A program made the translations under genes and the position numbers. From Gaetbulibacter_A aestuarii (GTDB lineage Bacteria > Bacteroidota > Bacteroidia > Flavobacteriales > Flavobacteriaceae), in the NCBI RefSeq assembly GCF_039537665.1, contig NZ_BAABAY010000007.1, forward strand, positions 248,001 through 312,000: a stretch of 64,000 nt of DNA, read 5' to 3'. Shown piece by piece: positions 43,261 through 51,454 of this stretch. The notes beneath the pieces are model-generated. The model was not told where the DNA came from. It was given only the letters and a program-made list of their open reading frames with translations, and did not search any database. The stretch's first letter is position 1, and every line of letters begins with the position of its first letter.

Positions 43261-43864
43261 AGCGCTCATTTTTGACTTCGGAAATGTGTTCTTGAATCTG
43301 GATATCGAGGGCGCCATGAGAAAAACACTCAACGCTTTTAATATTGAAAGCCTCAGTAATGACATGATTGCAACAAATGAACGGTATGAAACCGGAGATA
43401 TCAGTTCCGAGGCTTTTATTGATTTCTACCGTAATAAATTTCCGGATATTTCTGAAGAAACCTGGATTCCGCTTTGGAATAGTATGCTGAAGGATTTTCC
43501 TGAATACCGATTGGAATTTTTGCAAAAACTTCAAAGATCAAACAAATTCAAACTCATTTTATTTAGCAATACCAATGAGATTCATCTTTCATGGGTAAAA
43601 CACAATGTACGGTTTTATGAAACTTTTAAAAATTGTTTCGACGCTTTCTATTTGTCTCATGAAATTCACCGAAGAAAGCCAGATGTCTCTTCTTATGAAT
43701 TCATTCTTTCAGAACATCAGTTGAAAGGTAAAGATTGTTTTTTTGTAGATGATAATGCAGACAATATTAAAGGCGCTGCGTCTTTGGGAATTCATACCTG
43801 GCATATAAATCCTAAACACGAAGATGTTACTGAGCTATTTCAAAAACACCAAGATCTGTTTTGA
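43253..43864 (+). CDS. HAD family phosphatase (YihX-like)
   Basis: 203 residues. The nucleophile is D8 in LIFDFGNVFLNLD; the second acidic position is G10, as in the FDLGNV subgroup of HAD-IA phosphatases. Motif II is LFSNTNE, and motif III/IV includes HRRKPDVSSYE and FFVDDNADNIKGA. Likely acts on a small sugar phosphate or nucleotide. It is in a run with ribD (8-bp overlap) and the IMPACT gene (4-bp overlap); a role in the dephosphorylation step of riboflavin synthesis is a possible but untested inference. Confidence 0.87.
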   Translation: MIKALIFDFGNVFLNLDIEGAMRKTLNAFNIESLSNDMIATNERYETGDISSEAFIDFYRNKFPDISEETWIPLWNSMLKDFPEYRLEFLQKLQRSNKFKLILFSNTNEIHLSWVKHNVRFYETFKNCFDAFYLSHEIHRRKPDVSSYEFILSEHQLKGKDCFFVDDNADNIKGAASLGIHTWHINPKHEDVTELFQKHQDLF

Positions 43865-44469
43865 AGGAAAAAGACATTTATAAAACCATATTAAAACCTT
43901 CTGAAGAAGTGTTGTTTAAAGACAAGAACAGCAAGTTTTACGGTTATGCCTTTCCGGTAAAAACAGAGGATGATGTTAAGTACAAAATAGAGGAACTTAA
44001 AAAGAAGCATCATGCGGCTCGGCATTGGTGTTATGCATATCAGTTAGGGGTTGAAGACATCTATTATAGGGCAAATGATGATGGAGAACCCGGTAACTCG
44101 GCAGGAATGCCTATTTACGGTCAGATCCAATCCTTTGAAGTAACAAATATCCTTATCGTTGTTGTACGTTATTTTGGCGGAGTTAAATTAGGTGTTGGCG
44201 GATTGATCCAGGCTTACAAAACTGCTGCACAAATGGCTTTGGAAGCTTCAAAAATCGTAAAAAGAACGATTAATCGTGAGTTTAAGATCACTTGTGATTA
44301 TAAAAACTTAAATACGGTGATGCGTATTATAAAAGAAGGAAACTTGAAGGTGGTTAGCCAAACCATGGAATTACAATGTGAATTCGTGATCTCAGTAAGA
44401 CGAAAGGATGCCGATTCCGTTTTTGATCATTTTGATCGTCTGTTTGAAATTGACATAAAAAAGCTTTAA
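43861..44469 (+). CDS. IMPACT/YigZ family protein (TTG start)
   Basis: 202 residues from a TTG that overlaps the HAD stop by 4 nt; no ATG is available and the N-terminus DIYKTILKPSEEVLFKDKNS is right for the family. The IMPACT domain has KKKHHAARHWCYAYQLG and DDGEPGNSAGMPIYGQ; the C-terminal DUF1949-like ferredoxin-fold region follows from about 140. Suggested in the literature to touch on translation control; the biochemical role is uncertain. Tail-to-tail with the thioesterase gene (4-bp overlap). Confidence 0.9.
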   Translation: MKEKDIYKTILKPSEEVLFKDKNSKFYGYAFPVKTEDDVKYKIEELKKKHHAARHWCYAYQLGVEDIYYRANDDGEPGNSAGMPIYGQIQSFEVTNILIVVVRYFGGVKLGVGGLIQAYKTAAQMALEASKIVKRTINREFKITCDYKNLNTVMRIIKEGNLKVVSQTMELQCEFVISVRRKDADSVFDHFDRLFEIDIKKL

Positions 44470-44864
44470 TCTGAAAGTTTGTCTAAAATATACTGAGGGG
44501 CTCTCACCGGTCTGTTAGTTTTCATATCAATAAATGCTAAAGTGGTTGAAGCCGTTGTTAAAATTTCACCTTCTGAGTTTGTTATTTCATAGTCAAATTC
44601 AATCTTTACTGTAGGGATTTTTCGGAGTTCAGTTTTTACATGAATTACATCATCATAACCGGCTGATTTCTTATAATTTATATTTAAAGAAATAACCGGT
44701 AACATGATACCAGTTTCTTCCATCTTTTTGTAAGACACCCCTAATTTACGCAACCATTCTATACGTCCCATTTCCAGATATAGCGCATAATTACCGTGAT
44801 ATACGACACCCATTTGGTCCGTTTCACCATAACGGACTCTAATTTGTATTTCATCGATTTTCAT
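44466..44864 (-). CDS. Acyl-CoA thioesterase, 4HBT/YbgC family
   Basis: 132 residues, a single hotdog domain. VRYGETDQMGVVYHGNY holds the catalytic aspartate D16 and the YHxNY signature, followed by the long central helix YLEMGRIEWLRKLG. Hydrolyses acyl-CoA or acyl-ACP thioesters; chain preference unknown. Divergent from dnaA across 193 bp and convergent with the IMPACT gene. Confidence 0.92.
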   Translation of the reverse strand: MKIDEIQIRVRYGETDQMGVVYHGNYALYLEMGRIEWLRKLGVSYKKMEETGIMLPVISLNINYKKSAGYDDVIHVKTELRKIPTVKIEFDYEITNSEGEILTTASTTLAFIDMKTNRPVRAPQYILDKLSD

Positions 44865-45057
44865 GGGGATATTTAAATAATTTTTTGTAGTTTCACGAAG
44901 TAATCAAACATGCGAAAAAATTTCTAAAAATTCAATAGCAATTCATTTTTTTTTTAAGAATTTTGTTCACATATTTGTCACACCTAATCGGGGGATCTGG
45001 GAGAACACAATTTCTCCGCTATTAACCAACAACTAACGAAAAACTAGGAAACAGAAC
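44865..45057. promoter_or_regulatory. dnaA upstream region
   Basis: AT-rich spacer between the divergent thioesterase and dnaA genes. Two close copies of a DnaA-box-like 9-mer, TTGTTCACA (44963-44971) and TTTGTCACA (44974-44982), lie in tandem; each differs from TTATnCACA by one or two bases. They could serve autoregulation of dnaA. No convincing TAnnTTTG box is seen. No cluster of boxes that would mark an origin is present. Confidence 0.35.
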
Positions 45058-46485
45058 ATGAGTGTAACTGCGCAATCGGTATGGAATAATTGTCTAGAAT
45101 TCATAAAGGATAATATTCAACCTCAAGCGTACAAAACTTGGTTCGAACCCATCGTTGCTGTTAAACTAACAGACAAAGCCCTGAGCATTCAAGTACCGAG
45201 TAAATTCTTTTACGAATGGCTTGAAGAACACTACGTAAAAATCCTTAAAGTAGCCCTAACTAAAGAACTTGGTGATAAAGCCAAACTGGTGTACATTATT
45301 AAAATGGAAAACACCTATGGTAATAAACAGCCGTTTACTGAAAAAATACCAAGTTCCAATAGAGGCGCCTTAAAATCTCAGGACATCGACGTTCCATTAA
45401 ATAATAAAAGTCCGGAATTACGCAATCCATTTGTAATTCCAGGAATTCGGAATGTTAAGATCGAGTCACAACTCAATCCTAATTATAGCTTTGAAAACTT
45501 TTTGGAAGGCGATTCCAATCGTCTGGCAAGAAGTGCCGGTTTAGCTGTGGCAGCAAAACCGGGAGGAACTTCCTTTAACCCTTTATTGATTTTTGGAGGT
45601 GTAGGATTAGGAAAAACCCATTTGGCACACGCCATTGGTGTTGATATAAAGGATAAGTATCCTGAAAAAACAGTTCTTTATATTTCAGCTGAAAAATTCA
45701 CACAACAATATATTGACTCTGTAAAAAAGAACAATAGAAATGATTTCATTCATTTTTATCAGCTCATTGATGTTCTAATCATTGATGATGTACAATTTTT
45801 ATCAGGAAAAACCGGAACTCAAGATGTCTTTTTCCACATCTTTAATCACTTGCATCAAAATGGCAAGCAGGTTATTCTAACCAGTGATAAAGCCCCGGTA
45901 GATATGCAGGATATTGAGCAACGCTTATTATCTAGATTTAAATGGGGTCTTTCTGCAGAATTACAAAATCCTGATTTTGAAACACGGGTTTCAATTTTAA
46001 AGAATAAATTATACCGCGATGGTGTCGATATGCCAGACGACATTATTGATTATGTTGCCAAAAACATAAAATCTAATGTACGTGAATTGGAAGGTGCTAT
46101 CATTTCTTTAATTGCTCAATCCTCGTTTAATAAGAAAGAAATCACGCTTGATCTGGCTCGCGTTATCGTTGAAAAGTTTGTAAAGAATACCAAGCGCGAG
46201 GTTTCTATCGATTATATCCAAAAAGTAGTTTCGGATTACTTCCAAATGGATATCGATACCCTGCAATCAAAAACTAGAAAGCGTCATATTGTGCAAGCAC
46301 GTCAATTGGCCATGTTCTTTGCTAAAAAATTCACTAAAGCATCTTTGGCAAGTATTGGGTCTCAAATAGGAAAACGTGATCACGCTACAGTTTTACACGC
46401 TTGTAAAACGGTAGACAATTTATCTTCAACAGATAAACAATTTAGAAAATATGTTGAGGATATTTCCAAAAAGCTTTCTGTGTAA
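45058..46485 (+). CDS. dnaA: Chromosomal replication initiator protein DnaA
   Basis: 475 residues, complete. Domain I at about 1-85, a short linker, AAA+ domain III with Walker A GGVGLGKT (180-187), Walker B VLIIDDVQFLSGK, and domain IV with the DNA-binding signature KRDHATVLHACKTV near 444-457. Binds DnaA boxes and opens the origin. It is followed 12 bp downstream by a tyrosine phosphatase gene and then a methyltransferase gene, an arrangement common in flavobacteria. No origin is recognised next to it. Confidence 0.98.
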   Translation: MSVTAQSVWNNCLEFIKDNIQPQAYKTWFEPIVAVKLTDKALSIQVPSKFFYEWLEEHYVKILKVALTKELGDKAKLVYIIKMENTYGNKQPFTEKIPSSNRGALKSQDIDVPLNNKSPELRNPFVIPGIRNVKIESQLNPNYSFENFLEGDSNRLARSAGLAVAAKPGGTSFNPLLIFGGVGLGKTHLAHAIGVDIKDKYPEKTVLYISAEKFTQQYIDSVKKNNRNDFIHFYQLIDVLIIDDVQFLSGKTGTQDVFFHIFNHLHQNGKQVILTSDKAPVDMQDIEQRLLSRFKWGLSAELQNPDFETRVSILKNKLYRDGVDMPDDIIDYVAKNIKSNVRELEGAIISLIAQSSFNKKEITLDLARVIVEKFVKNTKREVSIDYIQKVVSDYFQMDIDTLQSKTRKRHIVQARQLAMFFAKKFTKASLASIGSQIGKRDHATVLHACKTVDNLSSTDKQFRKYVEDISKKLSV

Positions 46486-46497
46486 AAACCTTTTACC

Positions 46498-46953
46498 ATG
46501 ACAAAAATATTAATGGTTTGTTTGGGAAACATTTGTCGTTCGCCCCTGGCTGAAGGTATTTTAAAATCTAAATTACCATCCGATTCATTTCATGTGGATT
46601 CAGCCGGTACTGCAAATTACCACATCGGCGAAGCTCCCGATAAACGATCCATAGCTACTGCCAGAAATCATGGTCTGGAAATTTCTCAGCTTCGAGGCCG
46701 CCAGTTTAGCGCTATGGATTTTGAAGTTTTCGATCTTATTTACACTATGGACAACTCGAATTATCACCATGTGATACAACAAGCCCGCAATGAAGCTGAT
46801 AAATCGAAGGTCAAATTGATTCTAAATGAGATTTATCCGGGAAAGGATCTAGATGTTCCGGACCCGTATTACGGAGGAGATCAGGGCTTTGAGAATGTTT
46901 ATAACATGCTGAACAAAGCCTGCGAGGTGATTTCAAATAAGCTTCGATCATGA
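46498..46953 (+). CDS. Low-molecular-weight protein-tyrosine phosphatase
   Basis: 151 residues. The P-loop CLGNICRS has nucleophile C8 and R14; the general acid is in the DPYYGG motif (about 121-126). Cytosolic phosphatase of phosphotyrosine proteins, or of small aryl phosphates. ATGA overlap with the following methyltransferase gene, so dnaA, this gene and the next are probably co-transcribed. Confidence 0.94.
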   Translation: MTKILMVCLGNICRSPLAEGILKSKLPSDSFHVDSAGTANYHIGEAPDKRSIATARNHGLEISQLRGRQFSAMDFEVFDLIYTMDNSNYHHVIQQARNEADKSKVKLILNEIYPGKDLDVPDPYYGGDQGFENVYNMLNKACEVISNKLRS

Positions 46954-47663
46954 TATCCTTTGGAAAATTATACCTGATTCCTACCACATTAGGTGAGAGT
47001 AACCCTTTGGATGTACTACCTCAAACAGTAAAAAAAACCATTTCAGAACTAGAATATTTTATTGTAGAAAATGAAAAAACGGCACGCCGATTTATTAAAT
47101 CGATCTGTCCGGAAAAATCACAACCATCCCTGAAGCTATTTACCTTAAATAAATACACCGAAGCCACAGATCTTCCTGAATTTTTAAAACCTTGTTTAGA
47201 GGGAAAACATGTGGGGGTTATTTCGGAAGCGGGTTGCCCGGGAGTTGCTGATCCCGGTGCTGATGTGGTTCATTTGGCACATCAACAGCATATACAAGTA
47301 GTTCCCTTAGTTGGCCCTTCCTCTATTCTACTAGCTATGATGGCCTCCGGTATGAATGGCCAAAAGTTTGCATTTCATGGCTATTTGCCCATAGATAAAA
47401 ATGAACGCAAACGTGAATTAAAGCATTTGGAGCGTTTATCTCATGATCAGGACCAATCACAAATTTTTATTGAGACGCCTTACAGAAACAATAAATTACT
47501 TGAAGATCTCATACAGGTATTGGATGCGAATACCGATATATGTGTGGCCTGCGACCTGACCTTAGAGTCGGAATTTATTAAAACCATGCCTGCAAAGGCT
47601 TGGAAAAAAAATATCGTAGACCTTCATAAAAGACCTACGATATTCATTATACATAAAAGATAA
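46950..47663 (+). CDS. RsmI-like SAM-dependent methyltransferase (tetrapyrrole methylase fold)
   Basis: 237 residues. The hallmark GVISEAGCPGVADPGADVVH (residues about 90-109) and PLVGPSSILLAMMASG are those of the RsmI/YraL group, which 2'-O-methylates C1402 of 16S rRNA. It is shorter than E. coli RsmI (286) and starts directly at KLYLIPTTLGE, a form typical of Bacteroidota. RsmI activity is therefore likely but not certain. Convergent with the lysozyme-like gene, 6 bp apart. Confidence 0.8.
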   Translation: MISFGKLYLIPTTLGESNPLDVLPQTVKKTISELEYFIVENEKTARRFIKSICPEKSQPSLKLFTLNKYTEATDLPEFLKPCLEGKHVGVISEAGCPGVADPGADVVHLAHQQHIQVVPLVGPSSILLAMMASGMNGQKFAFHGYLPIDKNERKRELKHLERLSHDQDQSQIFIETPYRNNKLLEDLIQVLDANTDICVACDLTLESEFIKTMPAKAWKKNIVDLHKRPTIFIIHKR

Positions 47664-47669
47664 TCTTTC

Positions 47670-48329
47670 TTAGAGAGCTTTTGCCAACCTGTCTGGCTGA
47701 ACAAAAGAGGTATCGTAACCTGAAAAATGCTTCATGTAATATCTTACGGTAGTACCATAACCATCAGCAAAATTGTCTAATCCGTAGCTACGTAAATAAC
47801 GTTTTACACTACCGGGACCTGCAAGATGCGCTGCTGCTAAGATACCGGACTCTGTTACTAAAACACCATCGATGCGTTTTCCAACAAAGTTTTTGATATC
47901 ACGTCGCAAAATCCATTTGTTACGTGCGGCATTGGCGATAAATGCCTTTTCCTGTAGACCAGGATTCTTTAAAAAGTGAGAGGGATCATTGATTCCAATC
48001 ATTTTTAAAGTTTCGGCTCCAAACTGATATTTACCTAAATATCCGAATGTGTTCACCGAGTTGTAATCGCCACCAGATTCTTTAAAGCCTATGGCTTCTT
48101 TAAATCCTACAAACGATTTCCCTAAATAAGGTGAAAACGTTTGGTTCAAATCGTTAGACGCTAAGTCATCATTCGCGATGCTGTCGTCTGGGCTCACTGT
48201 ATAATCTAACTTCAAGCCCGCCGTCGAGTATTTACTTAAATCTACCGTTTCATCTGTTGTAAACGATATACCCACTAGAATACAAATTGTAAGCGAGAGG
48301 GATAAGTAACTTGCAATACTTTTTCGCAT
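47670..48329 (-). CDS. Exported lysozyme-like (transglycosylase-fold) protein
   Basis: 219 residues. N-terminal signal or anchor helix (about 5-24), a 40-residue polar linker, then a compact domain starting at FVGFKEAIGFKESGGDYNSV, with the putative catalytic glutamate at E84 and the GYLGKYQFG motif that follows it in lysozyme-like folds. Flavobacteria often label this family as peptidoglycan-binding LysM, but no LysM repeat is seen. Probably cleaves or binds peptidoglycan. It has its own promoter and a 50-nt leader. Confidence 0.75.
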   Translation of the reverse strand: MRKSIASYLSLSLTICILVGISFTTDETVDLSKYSTAGLKLDYTVSPDDSIANDDLASNDLNQTFSPYLGKSFVGFKEAIGFKESGGDYNSVNTFGYLGKYQFGAETLKMIGINDPSHFLKNPGLQEKAFIANAARNKWILRRDIKNFVGKRIDGVLVTESGILAAAHLAGPGSVKRYLRSYGLDNFADGYGTTVRYYMKHFSGYDTSFVQPDRLAKAL

Positions 48330-48387
48330 ATGTCTAAATTTCTTCGGTACAAAAAGCGTACTTCGTGTACCTGAAAATTTGAGCGGG

Positions 48388-48417
48388 CAAAATTACATAA
48401 ATTTTTGATAACAACAA
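48388..48417 (-). promoter_or_regulatory. Promoter of the lysozyme-like gene
   Basis: Minus strand TTG (48415-48417), 19 nt, TAATTTTG (48388-48395), about 58 nt before the ATG. Both elements and the spacing fit the Bacteroidota consensus. Confidence 0.65.
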
Positions 48418-48891
48418 AATTTATCGTTTAACGGCATTTATTAATGCAGAATAGACGAAATACACCCCCAAATTTTCAAAATTTAAGACCTGTTTTCATC
48501 TAAAAAAAGCAATTTATTAATGCTTATTTTGACGTCAACAAATCCTAAACCGAACGTATACTAATTCAAAATTAAACTAAACTTTTATATTTAGGCAAAA
48601 GCGTGTAATTACTTGTTAACAGCTGATTGTCAATATCTTTTGTTTAATATACGCCAGCCCTTTATCGATAAGATATACGAGAAGTTACAGCAAATAGTTT
48701 TTGGATTCTAGAAAATTTTTATCTCAGAAAATCTTTATAAAAAAAGCAGACCAAAAGCTAATTTAACCGATGTACTGTTCGTTAAAAAAACAAAGAATCA
48801 TCCAAGGGATCGGACAAAAAAATTTTTACGAAAACGTTATAAGAACGTCAATTTTAAATTTTTTTAATAGGATTTTCGACGAAATGCAGGC
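48418..48891. other. 470-bp AT-rich gap with short direct and inverted repeats
   Basis: No open frame, rRNA or tRNA is recognisable. A 12-nt direct repeat ATTTATTAATGC occurs at 48436-48447 and 48512-48523; the first copy is part of a small hairpin (GCATT/AATGC, 48434-48447). A palindrome TTATCGATAA lies near 48662. No exact DnaA boxes are seen. It lies downstream of mltG and upstream of the lysozyme-like gene's promoter, unusually long for this compact region. Confidence 0.5.
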
Positions 48892-49935
48892 CTATTTTCG
48901 GATGCCCTGAGCGTTCAAATAACGCTGGTAAGCGATGGCATTTCTGTTGTGTTCCGCAAGTGTTTTTGAGAACTTATGATATCCGGGGTGTTCCGGATCG
49001 GCAACAAAATATAAGTTCTTGCTTTTGTCATAATTCAATACAGCTTCAATGGCTGAAATATCCGGCATGGCAATTAATCCCGGAGGTAAACCAAGCCGTT
49101 TATAAGTATTATAAGGCGAGTCGATCTCTTTATGCTCATTTAGAACACGCTTGATAATCGTGTTTTGGTATTTAGGTAATTTATAGGCTGCAAATTTCAA
49201 GGTAGGATCAGCTTGTAAGGGCATTCCAATGTTTAGTCTGTTGATGTAAACTCCGGCAATCTTCGGTTGTTCCTCAGCTTGTTTGGATTCTTCATAAACA
49301 ATGGACGCGAGGGTCATCACCTGGTTTGGATTCAAACCTATGTCACCAGCTTTTTGTTTTCTTTCATGATTCCAAAACCGCTCATATTCTCTCAACATGC
49401 GAGCTCTAAACGCTTCCGCAGAGGTATTCCAAAAAAACTCATAACTATTGGGCAAATACATACCCAAGGCTGTTGCTTCACTGAATCCATTTTCTTTTAA
49501 AAATGTTTCATCGTGCATCGCATTTACCAATGAAACGCTGTCGGCCTCAATTACATTACTAATACGACCAGCGAGCTTCTCAAGAGAATTTTGATTATTA
49601 AATGCCACCTGAATAGGCAAGTTCTTACTACGAATGGTATTGATGATATCATTATTGTTCATCCCTTTACGAATCGCATATCGCCCGGGTTTAATATTGG
49701 TGTTGTACTGTTTCTTTTCAGCAAGATCATCGAATGAATCGATATCATCCAACAACGGTTCTAAAGCCTTACGAACCGTTTGGTAATCGGCATCCGTAGG
49801 AATATAAATATACGCCACCTCGTTGTTAAATGCTGTATTTGGGCGGATCATGGCGCGATAAACGAAATTCGCAAAATATCCGGCTACCACCAGTCCAAGT
49901 AAAGCAATCGCTAAAAGTATTCGTTTGATGTACAT
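48892..49935 (-). CDS. mltG: Endolytic transglycosylase MltG
   Basis: 347 residues. One N-terminal membrane helix (about 5-25), then a LysM-like part and the YceG domain: GMYLPNSYEFFWNTSAE, the glutamate-containing TLASIVYEES (208-217) and GVYINRLNIGMPLQADPT (228-245). It cuts nascent glycan strands in the periplasm and is thought to set strand length. It is the third gene of a dapF-GNAT-mltG transcript, its start following the GNAT stop directly. Confidence 0.93.
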   Translation of the reverse strand: MYIKRILLAIALLGLVVAGYFANFVYRAMIRPNTAFNNEVAYIYIPTDADYQTVRKALEPLLDDIDSFDDLAEKKQYNTNIKPGRYAIRKGMNNNDIINTIRSKNLPIQVAFNNQNSLEKLAGRISNVIEADSVSLVNAMHDETFLKENGFSEATALGMYLPNSYEFFWNTSAEAFRARMLREYERFWNHERKQKAGDIGLNPNQVMTLASIVYEESKQAEEQPKIAGVYINRLNIGMPLQADPTLKFAAYKLPKYQNTIIKRVLNEHKEIDSPYNTYKRLGLPPGLIAMPDISAIEAVLNYDKSKNLYFVADPEHPGYHKFSKTLAEHNRNAIAYQRYLNAQGIRK

Positions 49936-50460
49936 TTAATTATTTATAAGTTGAAATATGTATTCGCTATGGAATGAATTATTATTGAATTGCCAATCCT
50001 TCAAGAAACCAACCTCTTCAAATCCCTGACTTTTAAATAACTTAATACTAGATGTATTTCCATCTGAGATCTGACAATATAATTGATGTAAATTTAAGTG
50101 TACGAAACTGTATTCTACTAGTAATTTTAAAGCCTCTTTTCCGTAACCCTTATTGCGGTCATCTTCATTTTTAATTATAATCCCTAAGCCTGCGCGCTTA
50201 TTTTTAAAATCGAAGTCGAAAAGATCAATTAAACCAATCGGGGTACCTTGAAGGGTTTCAATAACCAGGCGTAACTGCTTTACTTCATAAATATCTTTAA
50301 GGGCATTTTCAAGATACTTTTTGATTATGTATTTAGAAAATGGTGTTTGTGTATTACTCAACATCCAAATATCCTCATCATTTTCTATATCGTGAACAAA
50401 TTCAAGATCTTCCGGTTCCAGCGCCCTCAAATAAACAGACTTTCCTTTAAGTGTTTTCAT
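49936..50460 (-). CDS. RimJ/RimL-type GNAT N-acetyltransferase
   Basis: 174 residues. GKSVYLRALEPEDLEFVHDIEND at the N-terminus and the RAGLGIIIKNEDDRNKGYGKE acetyl-CoA loop are typical of the RimJ/RimL-like group; LHQLYCQISDGNTSSIKLFK and GFEEVGFLKDW complete the fold. The acceptor (protein N-terminus or small amine) is unknown. Coupled to dapF upstream by a 4-nt overlap and to mltG downstream with no gap. Confidence 0.9.
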   Translation of the reverse strand: MKTLKGKSVYLRALEPEDLEFVHDIENDEDIWMLSNTQTPFSKYIIKKYLENALKDIYEVKQLRLVIETLQGTPIGLIDLFDFDFKNKRAGLGIIIKNEDDRNKGYGKEALKLLVEYSFVHLNLHQLYCQISDGNTSSIKLFKSQGFEEVGFLKDWQFNNNSFHSEYIFQLINN

Positions 50461-51233
50461 ATCATACCTTTATATACAAATGTTGCCGGACCTATAAGCC
50501 ACACATTTGAATACTTGCCATCGTTATAATCAAAGGTAACCGTTAATTTACCGCCCTCTACCTGCAAAGCTACACTGGTTTCCGTGGCTTCCTTTAAAAA
50601 GTGCATGGCGATGGCTACAGCCGTAACACCAGTGCCGCAAGATAAGGTTTCACCTTCTACGCCACGTTCGTAGGTGCGTACCCGGAATTCCTGATCATTT
50701 AATTTTTTCACGAAATTTACATTACAGCCCTCGGCGTTGTATGGTTCGCCATAGCGGATGGTAGCGCCTTTCGTTTGAATATCGAAATCGTCTAAATTAG
50801 ATTCAAATTGCACATGGTGAGGCGATCCTGTATTAAGAAATACGTGATCTTCGAAATCCTTAACATGATTCACATCCTGCATTTGCAATCGGATCACATT
50901 TCCGGCTACCTTAGCGCGATGAACACCATCAATAGCTTCAAAAACAGCATGATCGTTAATGGCTCCTATCTTTTTAGCAAAGGCCACAATACATCGCCCG
51001 CCATTACCACACATCGAACTTTCATTGCCATCGGAATTATAATAAACCATTTTAAAGTCAAGATCCGTATGATTTTCGAGTAGAATCAATCCATCGGCAC
51101 CAATACCAAATCGGCGATCGCATAATTCTTTGACATAAGCTGTATTGGCTTTATCAAATTTTAAATCACGATTATCGATTAGAATAAAATCGTTTCCTGT
51201 GCCCTGGTATTTATAAAATTCTTGCGCTTTCAC
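50457..51233 (-). CDS. dapF: Diaminopimelate epimerase (GTG start)
   Basis: 258 residues from a GTG at 51233. Converts LL- to meso-diaminopimelate for peptidoglycan and lysine. The two catalytic cysteines are C75 in SSMCGNGGRC and C199 in LSCGTGVTAVA. TGNDF near the N-terminus and GSPHHVQF are also conserved. The TATCTTTG promoter box ends only 5 nt before the GTG, so the message is probably leaderless. First gene of the dapF-GNAT-mltG transcript. Confidence 0.96.
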   Translation of the reverse strand: MKAQEFYKYQGTGNDFILIDNRDLKFDKANTAYVKELCDRRFGIGADGLILLENHTDLDFKMVYYNSDGNESSMCGNGGRCIVAFAKKIGAINDHAVFEAIDGVHRAKVAGNVIRLQMQDVNHVKDFEDHVFLNTGSPHHVQFESNLDDFDIQTKGATIRYGEPYNAEGCNVNFVKKLNDQEFRVRTYERGVEGETLSCGTGVTAVAIAMHFLKEATETSVALQVEGGKLTVTFDYNDGKYSNVWLIGPATFVYKGMI

Positions 51234-51238
51234 AGGGG

Positions 51239-51246
51239 CAAAGATA
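51239..51246 (-). promoter_or_regulatory. Promoter -7 box abutting the dapF start
   Basis: Minus strand TATCTTTG, then CCCCT and the GTG start. Exact -7 consensus; no TTG is seen at -33. Confidence 0.5.
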
Positions 51247-51454
51247 TGAATAGTACTTAAATAATGACAGCTAAATCTAAATTCTAAAAGAATATCTTAA
51301 TTTATTTTTGACCCTTTTTATTTTTTTAGGATTTCTTTGGGAGATACTGTTAAACCTGTGTTTACGCTTTGTTAAATAGGCGTTAAAGTTAAAATTCAAA
51401 TTCAATAAATAATTAATTTTAATCGTTAGAAGATTAAACTTAAACTGAAAGATT

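Noticed and set aside
43238..43534. Minus-strand 98-codon frame opposite the HAD gene
   Set aside because: A shadow of the real plus-strand gene, which has all its catalytic motifs and is coupled to its neighbours.
44865..45057. Replication origin next to dnaA
   Set aside because: Only two imperfect DnaA-box-like 9-mers are present and there is no box cluster or clear unwinding element; kept only as a possible dnaA control region.
47652..47669. Hairpin AAAGA-TAA-TCTTT between convergent genes
   Set aside because: The arms are only 5 bp of weak pairs with a 3-nt loop; too weak to call a terminator.
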